DNA of 64,000 nt from Phenylobacterium sp. (GCF_030651185.1 NZ_JAUSCJ010000031.1:62001-126000), one strand, 5' to 3'. Shown: positions 1 to 8,848, counted from the stretch's first letter. The notes: a model not told the origin generated them from the sequence alone. A program made the numbers and translations.

Positions 1-1191
1 GAGGCGCGGCGCCGGGGCCTGGTGGAGGGCCGGGTCGGCCAGGGCACCTATGTGCGGTCCGCCGAGCCCCCGGCCCCGCGCGCCGGTCCCGTCGACCTCA
101 GCATGAACCTGCCCCCGCACTTCGAGGACGCCGCCCTCACCGCGCGCCTGTGGCGCGAGGCGGGCGAACTCCAGGCCACGGGTCTGGACCTGCTGCTGCG
201 CTATCAGGAGGCGGGCGGCGCCCTGGCCGACCGGGAGGCCGGCGCCCTGTGGCTGAAGGACCGGCTACCGGACCTCGACCCCGAGCGCGTCACTGTCTGC
301 CCCGGCGCCCAGAGCGCCCTGCTGGCGGTGATCGGAACCCTGGCGGCGCCGGGCGACGTCATCTGCGCCGAAACCCTGACCTATCCCGGCTTGAAGGCCC
401 TGGCCGCCCAGCTTCGTGTGACCCTCATCGGTCTGGCCATGGACGCCGAGGGCATCCTGCCCGAGGCCTTCGATGCCGCCTGCCGCGAGCACCCGGTCAA
501 GGCGCTGTGCTGCACGCCGACCCTGCAGAACCCCACCACCGCCACCATGTCCCTGGCCCGCCGCCAGGCCCTGGCGGCCATCGCCCGCGCCCACGCCGTC
601 CCGATTGTCGAGGACGACGCCTATGGCCTGCTGCCTCAGGACTCTCCGCCGCCCCTGGCCGCGCTCGCTCCCGATCTCACCTTCCACATCGCGGGCCTGG
701 CCAAGCACGTCTCCCCGGCCCTGCGGATCGCCTACCTCGTGGCGCCCGACAGCCGGTCCGGGGGTAAGGTCCGCGCCGCGATCCGGGCGACCGCGGCCAT
801 GGCCTCGCCGCTCACCGCCGCCGTCGCCACGCGCTGGATCACCGGCGGGGCCGCCCATCAGGTCCGCGACGCCATCCGCGCCGAGGCCCGCGCCCGCCAG
901 CGCCTGGCCGCCCGCCTTCTCCCGGCCCGGAGCTTCGCGGCCCATCCCGACGGCTTCCATCTGTGGCTGACCCTGCCCGCCGGCTGGACCCGGGGGGAGT
1001 TTGCGCTCCAGCTGCGCGCCAGCGGCCTGGGGGTGGTGGTCTCCGACGCCTTCGCCACCGCGCCCGGCCCGCCGGAAGCCGTCCGCGTCGGTCTCGGCGG
1101 CCCGGCCTCGCGGGCCCAGATCGAACGCGCGCTCACCGCCATCGCCGACACCCTGGACGGCGCCCCGCTGATGACCTCGGCGGCGGTTTAG
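1..1191 (+). CDS. MocR/GntR-type PLP-dependent aminotransferase, 5' truncated
   Basis: The frame is open from the first base. The residues before the GTG at 22 (EARRRGLVEGRVGQGTYVR) are the end of a GntR winged-helix domain, so the true start lies outside the window. The rest is a fold-type I aminotransferase domain: NPTT near residue 173, the EDDAYG aspartate that contacts the PLP ring, and the GLAKH segment whose lysine (codon at 703-705) should form the Schiff base. This is the MocR architecture, an autoregulated transcription factor built on an aminotransferase fold. The substrate or target cannot be told. It ends tail to tail with the next gene, sharing 4 nt. Confidence in the family is high; whether it acts as enzyme or regulator is open. 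Confidence 0.9.
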   Translation, partial: EARRRGLVEGRVGQGTYVRSAEPPAPRAGPVDLSMNLPPHFEDAALTARLWREAGELQATGLDLLLRYQEAGGALADREAGALWLKDRLPDLDPERVTVCPGAQSALLAVIGTLAAPGDVICAETLTYPGLKALAAQLRVTLIGLAMDAEGILPEAFDAACREHPVKALCCTPTLQNPTTATMSLARRQALAAIARAHAVPIVEDDAYGLLPQDSPPPLAALAPDLTFHIAGLAKHVSPALRIAYLVAPDSRSGGKVRAAIRATAAMASPLTAAVATRWITGGAAHQVRDAIRAEARARQRLAARLLPARSFAAHPDGFHLWLTLPAGWTRGEFALQLRASGLGVVVSDAFATAPGPPEAVRVGLGGPASRAQIERALTAIADTLDGAPLMTSAAV

Positions 1192-2099
1192 ACCAGCCGC
1201 GTCACCACGGTGGAACTCTCGATGGGCAGGCCGCCGCCATAGGAGGCCAGACTGCGGCGTTCGACGCCGTAGCCCGCCCCCAGCACATCCTCCACGAAGG
1301 GCAGGGCCGGGGCATAGGCGAAGCGGCCGCCCACCTTCAGCGAGGCCAGGATGCGCCGGTAGGCCCGCGCATAGTCGTAGGCCAGGTCGTGGCCCGACAG
1401 GTGGTGGTGCAGGAAGTGCAGCGAGAACCCCAGGTGCGAGGTCACGGTCCCCCAGACGCTCCGCCCGAAGTCCTGGATGAGCCAGTCCCCCATCACCGTT
1501 CCCGGCGCCTGGGCGTCACGGTCCAGGCCCATGGCCTCGATGCCGGCGGCGCGCAGGTGCGCCACCAGGGCGCCGGTGGCGCCGCAGCCGACGTCCAGCA
1601 CGGGGGTCTCGACCCGGTCCAGGCCCAGCATGGCCAGTTGCAGGCCCGGCGAATACTCCGACTGCACCGTGTCGCGCAGGCGCGTCCCGAAGGCCACCCG
1701 CAGGGCCAGGGCGAGCCGCTTGTGATGCTCGGCGAACAGGTGCGGCATGCCGGCCTCGACCTCCGGCAGGGTGCGCGCCTCCGCCAGCAGCTCGGCGGTG
1801 TCGGCCATGGCCTGCACATAGACCTGCGCCAGCTCCGCCCGGGTCTGGGCGGTGGCATAGAGGAACTGGTTGTGGCGATGCAGCCAGCGCACCAGCTGGT
1901 CGGCCAGGTCGCCCGCCGCCGCGGCCTCCGCGAGCCAGGGCCCCAGCACCTCGCGGTACGCCCAGAGATAGGCCGGCAGATCGGCCTCGAGGGCGGTCAG
2001 CTGCGCCTCGGCGTCGGCCACCGTGTCGAGGCTGAGCCCCGTGCCGGCGATCCGCCGCCGGATGCGCCGCCACAGGCCAAGGGCTGGGTTGAAGATCAT
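1188..2099 (-). CDS. Class I SAM-dependent methyltransferase
   Basis: A 303-residue protein with a helical N-terminal half (about residues 1-160) and a Rossmann methyltransferase half. The SAM-binding motif I DVGCGATGA lies near residue 170, with an acidic residue (LDRD) at the end of strand 2. The histidine-rich stretch FSLHFLHHHLSGHDL in the C-terminal half is unusual and may bind a metal or the substrate. It probably methylates a small molecule, but no substrate can be assigned. It is transcribed alone, towards the MocR gene, and the stops of the two genes overlap. The ATG at 2099 is the natural start. Confidence 0.8.
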   Translation of the reverse strand: MIFNPALGLWRRIRRRIAGTGLSLDTVADAEAQLTALEADLPAYLWAYREVLGPWLAEAAAAGDLADQLVRWLHRHNQFLYATAQTRAELAQVYVQAMADTAELLAEARTLPEVEAGMPHLFAEHHKRLALALRVAFGTRLRDTVQSEYSPGLQLAMLGLDRVETPVLDVGCGATGALVAHLRAAGIEAMGLDRDAQAPGTVMGDWLIQDFGRSVWGTVTSHLGFSLHFLHHHLSGHDLAYDYARAYRRILASLKVGGRFAYAPALPFVEDVLGAGYGVERRSLASYGGGLPIESSTVVTRLV

Positions 2100-2201
2100 G
2101 CCGCTCGCCTCTCACCTCCAGGGGGGCGATGCAAGCCCAACTGAACCTTGGCCGCCTATCCGCGTTTCCACCCCGTCAGGAAATCAGAGAGGGCTAACAA
2201 C

Positions 2202-2450
2202 ATGAGCGGCGTAGGAATTATCGGCGCGATCATCATCGGCATCTTGGCCGGCTGGATCGCGGAAAAGGTCATGGGCCGCAGCCACGGCCTGCTGACCAAC
2301 CTCATAGTCGGCGTGGTCGGCGCCCTGCTGGGCGGCTTCCTCGCCGGCGTCCTGGGCATCAGCTTCGGCGGCCTCATCGGCAGCCTGGTGATCGCCACCC
2401 TCGGCGCGATCCTGCTGCTCTTCCTGCTGGGCCTCGTCCGGAAGCGCTAA
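2202..2450 (+). CDS. GlsB/YeaQ/YmgE family stress-response membrane protein
   Basis: An 82-residue, very hydrophobic protein with three predicted membrane segments (about residues 3-18, 28-50 and 55-77), glycine-rich helices and a basic C-terminus (LVRKR). These are the size and pattern of the transglycosylase-associated GlsB/YeaQ/YmgE family, small inner-membrane proteins induced by envelope or general stress. The ATG at 2202 follows a GAGAGGG ribosome binding site at about 2186-2193. A longer frame from 2148 would add non-conserved residues and has no such site. The gene is followed by a strong hairpin and looks monocistronic. Confidence 0.88.
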   Translation: MSGVGIIGAIIIGILAGWIAEKVMGRSHGLLTNLIVGVVGALLGGFLAGVLGISFGGLIGSLVIATLGAILLLFLLGLVRKR

Positions 2451-2457
2451 GTCGGAC

Positions 2458-2488
2458 CGGGGCTTCCTCCGTCTGGAAGGAAGCCCCG
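2458..2488. terminator. Bidirectional hairpin terminator
   Basis: A perfect 11-bp stem (CGGGGCTTCCT at 2458-2468 with AGGAAGCCCCG at 2478-2488) and a 9-nt loop. It lies between two convergent genes. No strong T run follows, so it may depend on stem strength alone. Confidence 0.75.
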
Positions 2489-2494
2489 ACCGTT

Positions 2495-2779
2495 CTAAAC
2501 CTTCGACAGCCGACGCCGGTTGGCCCGCACCTTGCGGCGATAGTGCGCCACCGTCCTGGAAGCCGCCCCGTGCGGCGTCATTCCCAGCCCGCCCGTCATG
2601 GCCCGCATCTGCAGGTCCAGGGTCGAGGCGATCTTCTCATTGATCATCAGCGCCGCCTCGGTCTGGGCGCCCGGTCCGCCAGCCGCCATCTTCAGGGTGC
2701 GCAGGCCGATCACCGAGGACGCCTCCACGCCTAACGACCAGGCGTCCATCGTCAGCTTCATCCAGGGGTTCGCACGCAT
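2495..2779 (-). CDS. Conserved hypothetical helical protein
   Basis: A 94-residue protein, mostly amphipathic helix, with a basic C-terminus (HYRRKVRANRRRLSKV). I do not recognise a named family. The segment from about residue 12 to 65, with many Ala, Met and Leu and the phrase EASSVIGLRTLKMAAGG, recalls small phasin-like or granule-associated proteins of alphaproteobacteria, but this is only a resemblance. The gene stands alone between a terminator and a 150-bp gap. Codon use is normal for the window, so I take it as a real gene. Confidence 0.6.
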   Translation of the reverse strand: MRANPWMKLTMDAWSLGVEASSVIGLRTLKMAAGGPGAQTEAALMINEKIASTLDLQMRAMTGGLGMTPHGAASRTVAHYRRKVRANRRRLSKV

Positions 2780-2935
2780 GGCGTTCAGTCCTTCTTCAGG
2801 ACGGCGGGCCGCGCCGTGCGGTCTTCGATGTCAAAGGGCATCGTAGCGGCGCCGGCGGGTTTGCCCATGGCTCGCGGTCCGGCGTCGCGCCGATCCGCGA
2901 CGGATGACCAATCCCAACGCAGGTCTTCCGGCGGG

Positions 2936-3547
2936 TCAGGGCGCCACCGGCTTCAGACCGCTGGTCTGGATATGCCACCTGCGCTGCTCGGGCGTGGAGC
3001 CCGGCACATCGTTGACGCGCTTGAGGGTGATCGGGCCCTTCAGGTTGAACGCAGCGCCGGTCTTCAGCCGCCCGAAGGCGATCGCCGGAACCTCGACATA
3101 GGACGAACCCGCCGCCCCCTCCATCTGCCCCGGCGCGCCGACATTGCCGTGGTACTGGGAATACTGGTCGAAGCTGGCGGCGAACTGCTCGGCCGTCATG
3201 CCGCTGGCCTTGCCGCCGTCGCCCCAGAGCGCCCAGGCCTGGGCGTACTTCTTCTCGCCGATCAGGGCGAAATAGGTCTGCACCACATCGGCCGCGCCCT
3301 GGGCGCTCTGCGGCGTGAAGGGCGCCTCGGAGATCGGGGTCCGGTCATCAGGCAAGCCCGCCGGCGAGCCCGGCGCGGGCGCCTCCACCGGCGCATTGGG
3401 GTCTTCGGTGGGAACCGGGACCGGCGCGGGCGCCTCGGGGACGCTGGCCGGGAACTGGGCCGGGGGCGTCGAGGCGGTTTGCGGGTTGCACGCGGCCAGC
3501 GCCAGGGCGCTGGCGCCGGCGGCGAGCAGGAGACGGGAAGCGGCCAT
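2936..3547 (-). CDS. Proline-rich lipoprotein with NTF2-like C-terminal domain
   Basis: A 203-residue protein. The N-terminus is a lipoprotein signal (MAASRLLLAAGASALALAAC) with the lipobox cysteine at residue 20. A low-complexity Pro/Ala/Glu linker follows (about 22-75), then a globular domain (about 80-200) starting AADVVQTYFALIGEKKYAQAWALW, which resembles the opening helices of NTF2-like folds. It is probably outer-membrane or periplasmic; the function is unknown. The 156 bases separating it from the gene at 2495-2779 hold nothing I can name. Confidence 0.75.
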   Translation of the reverse strand: MAASRLLLAAGASALALAACNPQTASTPPAQFPASVPEAPAPVPVPTEDPNAPVEAPAPGSPAGLPDDRTPISEAPFTPQSAQGAADVVQTYFALIGEKKYAQAWALWGDGGKASGMTAEQFAASFDQYSQYHGNVGAPGQMEGAAGSSYVEVPAIAFGRLKTGAAFNLKGPITLKRVNDVPGSTPEQRRWHIQTSGLKPVAP

Positions 3548-3704
3548 GGGAGTCCTTGTGATCAGTCACAGGCTCAACGCGCAAGGCGGCGAAGAGGTGC
3601 GTCACGTTGAGGCGGCCCGCGCCGGCGTGCAAGCGGCGGTGGCGCCCCGCCCCCAACTGAGCCAATCTGACGCCAACGATAAAAAAGTCAGGGAGTTCGA
3701 GACC

Positions 3705-5051
3705 ATGGTCGACGCCGTCGCGCCCGCCGCGCTTGCCGACGAGGAACCAACCCCCTTCAACGCCCGCTACCGGGCCTTCGCGCTCTCCATCCTGCTGGGG
3801 GCCTACATCCTGTCCTTCCTGGACCGGCAGGTGGTCTCGATCCTGGCCGAGCCGATCAAGCAGGACCTGGGCCTCGCCGACTGGCAGCTGGGCATGCTGA
3901 CGGGCCTGGCCTTCGCGCTCTTCTACACGACGCTGGGCATCCCCATCGCCCGGCTGGCCGAGCGGTTCTCCCGGCCCTGGATCATCGCGGCCTCCATGGC
4001 CCTGTGGAGCGGCTTCACCGTGCTCAGCGGCCGGGCCCAGACCTTTCCGCAGATGCTGATCGCCCGCATGGGGGTCGGTTTCGGCGAAGCCGGCTGCAAC
4101 CCCTGCGCCCACTCGCTGATCGCCGACTATACCCCCAAGGAGAAGCGCGCCTCGGCGCTGGCCACCTACTCCCTCGGCATCCCCATCGGCACCCTGCTGG
4201 GGCTGGTCATGGGCGGGCTGATCGCCGACGCCTATGGCTGGCGCACCGCCTTCTTCGTGGCCGGCGCGCCGGGCCTGGTCCTGGCCCTGGTGGCCGGCCT
4301 CTGCCTCAAGGAGCCGCGCAAATACATGTCGGCGCTGGCCACCAGCCAGGCCGAGGCCGCCCCGCCGCTGTCGGCCGCCTTCAAGGTCCTCGGGAGCAAG
4401 CCCACCTTCTGGCTGATGGCGGTGGCCGCCGGGCTGATGGCCTTCGTCGGCTATGGCCAGGGCGCCTTCAACGCCGCCTTCTTCATGCGCCTGCACGGCG
4501 ACCAGCTGGCCCTGCTGGCCGCGCCCTACGGCCTGAAGTCGGCCGGGTTCCTGGGCCTGGCCCTGGGTCTGATCGGCGGAGCCGCCGGCATCGTCGGCAC
4601 CCTGCTGGGGGGATGGTTCGCCGATATCGCCGCCCGCAAGGACGCCCGTGGCTACGCCGTGGTTCCGGCGGCGGCCGCGGTCCTGGCCCTGCCCTCCTAT
4701 TACTTCATCTACACCGTCGCCAACCCGATGACGGCCCTGTGGCTGACCATCATCCCCAGCATCCTGGGCTCGCTCTGGTACGGTCCGGTCTTCGCCACCG
4801 CCCAGAGCGTGGTGCCCGCCCACACCCGGGCCACGGCGGCGGCCCTTCTGCTGCTGGTGCTGAACCTCATCGGCCTGGGTCTCGGCCCGCTGTTCGTCGG
4901 CCTGCTCAGCGACGCCCTGGCCACCGCGGGCGGGCTCGGCGCCGCCGAGGGCCTGCGCTGGTCCATGGTCCTGACCTCGTTCTTCACCCTCATCGCCGCC
5001 GCCATCTTCTGGATGGCCCGCAAGTCCATGGTGCGCGACCTGGTGAGCTGA
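3705..5051 (+). CDS. MFS transporter, Spinster-like
   Basis: A 448-residue, 12-helix major facilitator. The helix 1 motif AYILSFLDRQVVSILAEPIK, with a conserved Asp-Arg, and LGIPIARLAERFSR in the helix 2-3 loop are typical of the Spinster-like MFS group common in Caulobacterales and sphingomonads, where substrates are often unknown (sphingolipids, aromatics, sugars). The ATG at 3705 follows GGGAG at 3691-3695. The open frame extends further upstream, but that part is not transporter-like. It is a clear paralogue of the transporter at 13044. A repeated hairpin terminator follows. Confidence 0.9.
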   Translation: MVDAVAPAALADEEPTPFNARYRAFALSILLGAYILSFLDRQVVSILAEPIKQDLGLADWQLGMLTGLAFALFYTTLGIPIARLAERFSRPWIIAASMALWSGFTVLSGRAQTFPQMLIARMGVGFGEAGCNPCAHSLIADYTPKEKRASALATYSLGIPIGTLLGLVMGGLIADAYGWRTAFFVAGAPGLVLALVAGLCLKEPRKYMSALATSQAEAAPPLSAAFKVLGSKPTFWLMAVAAGLMAFVGYGQGAFNAAFFMRLHGDQLALLAAPYGLKSAGFLGLALGLIGGAAGIVGTLLGGWFADIAARKDARGYAVVPAAAAVLALPSYYFIYTVANPMTALWLTIIPSILGSLWYGPVFATAQSVVPAHTRATAAALLLLVLNLIGLGLGPLFVGLLSDALATAGGLGAAEGLRWSMVLTSFFTLIAAAIFWMARKSMVRDLVS

Positions 5052-5060
5052 AGCCTGGTC

Positions 5061-5101
5061 TTTTCCTCCCCCGTTCCGCTCCGCTTCACAGGGGAGGAAA
5101 A
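5061..5101. terminator. Repeated hairpin terminator element, copy 1
   Basis: TTTTCCTCCCC (5061-5071) pairs perfectly with GGGGAGGAAAA (5091-5101) across a 19-nt loop. A near-identical element, including most of the loop, lies at 8849-8885. Both copies start 10-17 nt after a stop codon, so this is a dispersed terminator-like repeat rather than a unique site. Confidence 0.75.
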
Positions 5102-5179
5102 CCACCCCACATCGCCCCCCCGCGAAAAATCGCCCGGCGGTTGATCATCGCTTAAGCGTGACCGGCTAAGGCTGGCGTC

Positions 5180-7603
5180 ATGCCGATCTCGTATCTCTCG
5201 GCTGCGCAGATCTCCGCCCTCTCGGCGACGGTCTTGCAGTCGCTCTCGACCACGAAGACGCAGCAGCTCACCTCGACCCAGGTGGGCGCGCTCAGCGTGA
5301 CGGGAATCGAGTCCCTGTCGGTGACCCAGGTCGCCGCCCTGTCGGCCAGCCAGGTTAAGGGCCTGAAGGCCACCCAGATCGCCCACTTCTCCAGTGCGGT
5401 GGTGTTCAACACCGCCCAGCTCACGGCGCTGAACGCCTCCCAGCTCGGGGGCCTCAGTTCCAGCCAGCTCGGCGCCCTGGACACCACCCGCCTCGCCGCC
5501 CTGGCCGGAACCCAGCTGGCGGGGCTGTCGGCGACGAACCTCTCAGGGCTCAACGCCACCCAGATCGGCGCCCTGTCGGCCACCCAGGTGAAGGGCCTGA
5601 CCACCAGCCAGATCAAGGGCCTCACCACCGGCGACATCGACGAGTTCAACCTCACCCAGATCGGCGGCTTCACCGCCAGCCAGATCGGCGCCCTGGCCAC
5701 CACCCACCTGGCCCAGTTCGACGCCACCGAGGTGGCCGCGCTCACCACCACCCAGGTCAAGGGCCTCAGCACCCTGCAGCTGCGCGACCTGGACTCCGCG
5801 ACCCTGGGCCGGCTGACCGCCACCCAGGTCGGCGCCCTGTCGGCCAGCCAGGTCGGCGCCATCGCCGCCACCAATTTCGCCGCCCTCGCGCCGGGCGCCA
5901 TCGCGGCCCTGTCGGCGACCCAGATCTCGGGCCTGAGTTCGACAGGCCTCTCGGCCCTGGACGCCACCCAGGTGGCCGCGCTGACCACCACCCAGGTCAA
6001 GGGCCTCACCGCCACCCAGGTGCGCGGCCTGGAGAGCGCCGACTTCGACAAATTCACCTCTGGCCAGATCGGCGCCCTGAGCGGCGGCCAACTCGGCGCG
6101 CTGTCGGCCACCAACCTGGCCAGCCTGGACGAGACCGAGGTCCGCGGCCTGACCACCACCCAGACGGCCGGCTTCACCGCCACCCAGATGGCCAGCCTGT
6201 CGGAAACCGACTTCGCCGAACTGGCCACGACCCAGATCGCCGCCCTGACCGCCAGCCAGCTTGGCGGCCTGTCGCTGACCAATCTGCGATCGCTGTCGGA
6301 CACCCAGTTCCAGGCGCTCGATCCCGACCGGATCAAGGGCCTCGCCGCCAGCCAGCTCAGCGCCCTGGACGCCACCGACTTCGCACGCTTCACCCCCACC
6401 CAGGTCGTGTCCCTCTCCGCGACCCAGATCGGCGCCCTGTCGGCCAGCCATATCGGCTCGCTGAACGCCACGGTGATCCAGCAGCTCAGCAACACCCAGC
6501 TCAAGGGCCTCACCGCCTTCCAGGTCCGCGCGCTCACCGCCACCGACGTGCGCGAGTTCACCGCCACCCAGATCCAGGGCTTCACGGCGGGCCAGTTCGG
6601 CGCCCTCTCAGCCAGCGCCCTGCCGGCCCTGTTCGACACCCAGTTCGACGGGCTCAGCGCTCTGCAGTTCGGCGGTCTGTCGGCCTCGGGCGTCGCGGCG
6701 CTCAACGACACCCAGTTCGGCTGGCTCACCCCCACCCAGCTTCGCGGCATCAGCGCCACGGCGCTGGGCGAGCTGTCGGCCACCGATTTCGGCCGCTTCC
6801 GCCCCGATCAGATCGGCAGCCTGACCGCCGCCCAGTTCGCCGGCCTGTCCTCGACCAACCTGGCGTCCCTCGACGCCACCCAGGTGACGGGCCTCACCAC
6901 CAGCCAGGTCCGGGCGATCACCGCCACCCAGCTGGCGGCCTTGTCGGCCACCGACCTGGGCGAGTTCGACCTCACCCAGCTCTCCGCCATGACGGCGGCC
7001 CAGATCAACGCCTTCGGGACCGACAACCTGGCCGCCCTGGACGAGACCCGGCTGTCGGCCCTGGCCGCCAGCCAGATCGCCGGCCTGACCGCCACCAACT
7101 TCTCGGCCCTGACGGAGACCCAGGTGGCCGGCCTGTCGGCCACCCAGATTCAGGGCGTCAGCGCCGCCAATATCCGTAGCCTCAGCGCCACCGACTTCGG
7201 CGAGCTGACCGCCACCCAGCTCGTGCGCCTGACCGCCGGCCAGGTGGGGGCGCTCTCCACCACCAACCTGTTCGGGCTTTCGGCCACCCAGTTCGCGACC
7301 CTGGCGGCGACCCAGATCACCGGCCTCACCGCCACCCAGGTCTCGGCCATCGACACCCCCCAACTGGAGCGCTTCACGGCCAGCCAGATCGGCGCCCTGC
7401 CCGGCGCCCAGATCGGCGCGCTCACCACCACCCTGATCGGCGCCCTGACCACCACCCAGGTGACCGCCTTCACCGCCACCCAGATCCCCAAGCTGACCGT
7501 GACCCAGGTGCGCCAGCTCACCTCGACCCTGGTGGCCGCCATGACCCCGGCCCAGGTGAACGCCTTCACCACCCTGCAAATCCAGAACCTGCCGCCGGCC
7601 TAA
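5180..7603 (+). CDS. Octapeptide tandem-repeat protein, function unknown
   Basis: An 807-residue protein built of about 100 octapeptides of the form [G/A][A/G]L[S/T]x[T/S]Q[V/I/L]. From L84 to L804 the hydrophobic anchor recurs exactly every 8 residues, 90 units with no indel; one 6-residue unit lies at about 76-81. An acidic variant octad marks a super-repeat of 56 (sometimes 80) residues. I see no signal peptide, no membrane segment, no cysteine and one tryptophan. The low-complexity composition (Ala, Leu, Thr, Ser, Gly, Gln) suggests a long solenoid or fibre. The start at 5180 follows an AAGG at about 5169-5172. Whether it is exported or cytoplasmic cannot be told. Its neighbours (MFS, TetR-fabA) do not indicate a role. 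Confidence 0.85.
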   Translation: MPISYLSAAQISALSATVLQSLSTTKTQQLTSTQVGALSVTGIESLSVTQVAALSASQVKGLKATQIAHFSSAVVFNTAQLTALNASQLGGLSSSQLGALDTTRLAALAGTQLAGLSATNLSGLNATQIGALSATQVKGLTTSQIKGLTTGDIDEFNLTQIGGFTASQIGALATTHLAQFDATEVAALTTTQVKGLSTLQLRDLDSATLGRLTATQVGALSASQVGAIAATNFAALAPGAIAALSATQISGLSSTGLSALDATQVAALTTTQVKGLTATQVRGLESADFDKFTSGQIGALSGGQLGALSATNLASLDETEVRGLTTTQTAGFTATQMASLSETDFAELATTQIAALTASQLGGLSLTNLRSLSDTQFQALDPDRIKGLAASQLSALDATDFARFTPTQVVSLSATQIGALSASHIGSLNATVIQQLSNTQLKGLTAFQVRALTATDVREFTATQIQGFTAGQFGALSASALPALFDTQFDGLSALQFGGLSASGVAALNDTQFGWLTPTQLRGISATALGELSATDFGRFRPDQIGSLTAAQFAGLSSTNLASLDATQVTGLTTSQVRAITATQLAALSATDLGEFDLTQLSAMTAAQINAFGTDNLAALDETRLSALAASQIAGLTATNFSALTETQVAGLSATQIQGVSAANIRSLSATDFGELTATQLVRLTAGQVGALSTTNLFGLSATQFATLAATQITGLTATQVSAIDTPQLERFTASQIGALPGAQIGALTTTLIGALTTTQVTAFTATQIPKLTVTQVRQLTSTLVAAMTPAQVNAFTTLQIQNLPPA
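5429..7591 (+). repeat. 24-bp coding repeat array, 90 indel-free units
   Basis: DNA encoding the octapeptide anchors L84 to L804 of the preceding protein. Units diverge in sequence but keep exact 24-bp spacing. Acidic octads begin at residues 148, 204, 284, 340, 396, 452, 532, 588, 668 and 724, so the steps are 56, 80, 56, 56, 56, 80, 56, 80 and 56. In six of these super-repeats an Asn-bearing octad (pattern xxTNL or similar) follows 24 residues after the acidic one. Confidence 0.85.
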
Positions 7604-7652
7604 CTGCGGGGATGGCCGTGATTGAGGCTTGTGGATCGCCCGCTCCTATGTC

Positions 7653-7670
7653 TGAATTGAATTCAGTTCA
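7653..7670. promoter_or_regulatory. Palindromic operator candidate for the adjacent TetR regulator
   Basis: TGAATTGAATTCAGTTCA is an 18-bp palindrome centred on GAATTC with one mismatched pair. It lies 15 bp upstream of the TetR start, the usual place for an autoregulatory TetR operator. That this regulator binds it is an inference. Confidence 0.6.
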
Positions 7671-7685
7671 CTCCAAGGTCCAGCC

Positions 7686-8321
7686 ATGACCATCCCGAAG
7701 ATCGGTGCCCCCGAACGTCTGATCCGCGCCGCGCAGGAGGAGCTGATCGCCAGCCATGGCCTGTTGGAGATGCAGGCGGTGGCCAAGCGGGCCAAGGTCT
7801 CGGTGGGGCTGGCCTATCACCACTTCGGCTCCAAGGCGGGCCTGATCGCCGCGGTCGTGGAGGCCTTCTACAACCGGCTCGAGGCGGCCGCCTTCAGCCC
7901 CTCCAAGCTGGTGTCGCCGGACTGGGCGGGCCGCGAGAAGGAGCGGATCGCCGCCTATATCGCCTTCCACTACGACCATCCCTTCGCACCGCTGGTGGTC
8001 GGACCCCTGAGCCGCGCCGCAGAGGTTCTCGACGTCGAGCAGGCCTTCACGCGGCGCCAGTTGACGGCCGGCGCCTACAATCTGCGCGCCGGCCAGCGGG
8101 ACGGCATGATCCCCGCCGACCTCGATCCGCGTCTGACGATCGCCCTGCTGATCGGCGGCATCCGCCAGGCGCTGATCGGCGCGCTGACCGGCGGCCATCG
8201 GCCCGACCGCGCCGAGCTGACCGAGAAGATCTGGGTCTTCGTCTCCGGCGGCCTGCGGCTGCCGATCTCCAATCGCAGCACGATCCAGAAAGGAACCGCA
8301 CGCCATGGCCAGTCCGCATGA
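7686..8321 (+). CDS. TetR/AcrR family transcriptional regulator
   Basis: A 211-residue protein with an N-terminal TetR helix-turn-helix (about residues 10-55), including [29 protein letters not shown]. The C-terminal ligand domain is typical in length. Its 3' end overlaps the fabA start by 17 nt, so the two are co-transcribed and probably translationally coupled. This suggests that the ligand is a fatty acyl compound and that the regulator controls fabA and the two following dehydrogenases. An 18-bp palindrome just upstream is the likely operator. The ligand assignment is inference from context. Confidence 0.88.
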   Translation: MTIPKIGAPERLIRAAQEELIASHGLLEMQAVAKRAKVSVGLAYHHFGSKAGLIAAVVEAFYNRLEAAAFSPSKLVSPDWAGREKERIAAYIAFHYDHPFAPLVVGPLSRAAEVLDVEQAFTRRQLTAGAYNLRAGQRDGMIPADLDPRLTIALLIGGIRQALIGALTGGHRPDRAELTEKIWVFVSGGLRLPISNRSTIQKGTARHGQSA

Positions 8322-8832
8322 CTTCCACCAGCCGAAATCCAGCTACAGCAAGGCCGACCTGATCGCGTCGGGCCAGGGCGGCTATTTCGGGCCTGGCAAT
8401 GCGCAGTTGCCCGCGCCGCCCATGCTGATGATGGACCGGATCACCGAGCTCAGCCTCGACGGTGGCGAGTTCGGCAAGGGCCACATCGTCGCCGAGCTGG
8501 ATATTACCCCCGACCTCTGGTTCTTCGCGTGTCACTTTCCCGGCGACCCGGTGATGCCAGGCTGCCTGGGGCTGGACGCCATGTGGCAACTGGTGGGCTA
8601 CTGGCTGGGCTGGTCGGGATCGCCGGGCAAGGGCCGCGCGCTGGGCGGCGAGGTCAGGTTCAAGGGTGACGTCACCCCCCAGACTCTGCTGGTGCGCTAT
8701 GAGGTGAGCATACGCCAGGCCCGCCGCGGTCAACTGGGGCTCGCGGTGGCCCACGGCCGGTTGTTCGCCGACGATGCACTGGCCTATGTCGCCACCGACC
8801 TGCGGGTGGGCATGATCCAGCCGGCGGCCTGA
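8305..8832 (+). CDS. fabA: 3-hydroxydecanoyl-ACP dehydratase/isomerase FabA
   Basis: A 175-residue hotdog-fold dehydratase. [11 protein letters not shown] carries the catalytic His (H77), and LGLDAMWQL carries the catalytic Asp (D91). The 14-residue spacing equals H70-D84 of the E. coli enzyme. FabA dehydrates 3-hydroxyacyl-ACP and isomerises trans-2-decenoyl-ACP to the cis-3 form, the entry to unsaturated fatty acids, in the cytoplasm. No fabB follows; instead two short-chain dehydrogenases lie downstream, past a hairpin. It is coupled to a TetR gene, which is unusual for housekeeping fabA, so this copy may be an accessory, inducible one. Confidence 0.92.
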   Translation: MASPHDFHQPKSSYSKADLIASGQGGYFGPGNAQLPAPPMLMMDRITELSLDGGEFGKGHIVAELDITPDLWFFACHFPGDPVMPGCLGLDAMWQLVGYWLGWSGSPGKGRALGGEVRFKGDVTPQTLLVRYEVSIRQARRGQLGLAVAHGRLFADDALAYVATDLRVGMIQPAA

Positions 8833-8848
8833 AGATAAGCACCGCCTG

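Noticed and set aside
2796..2978. A 60-codon minus-strand frame in the gap before the lipoprotein gene
   Set aside because: It overlaps the lipoprotein end, has arginine/proline-rich sequence and no ribosome site.
3348..5105. A 585-codon open frame antisense to the first MFS transporter
   Set aside because: It is rich in Gly, Gln, His, Glu and Arg with no domain pattern. In very GC-rich genes the antisense frame is often open. The sense frame has a full transporter.
6608..7579. Gly/Gln/His-rich open frames antisense to the repeat protein
   Set aside because: They are mirror images of the octapeptide repeat and show no independent start signals.
5180..7603. The 24-bp repeat array as a CRISPR
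   Set aside because: Units are contiguous coding sequence without spacers, diverge at the third codon position and keep one reading frame of 807 residues.
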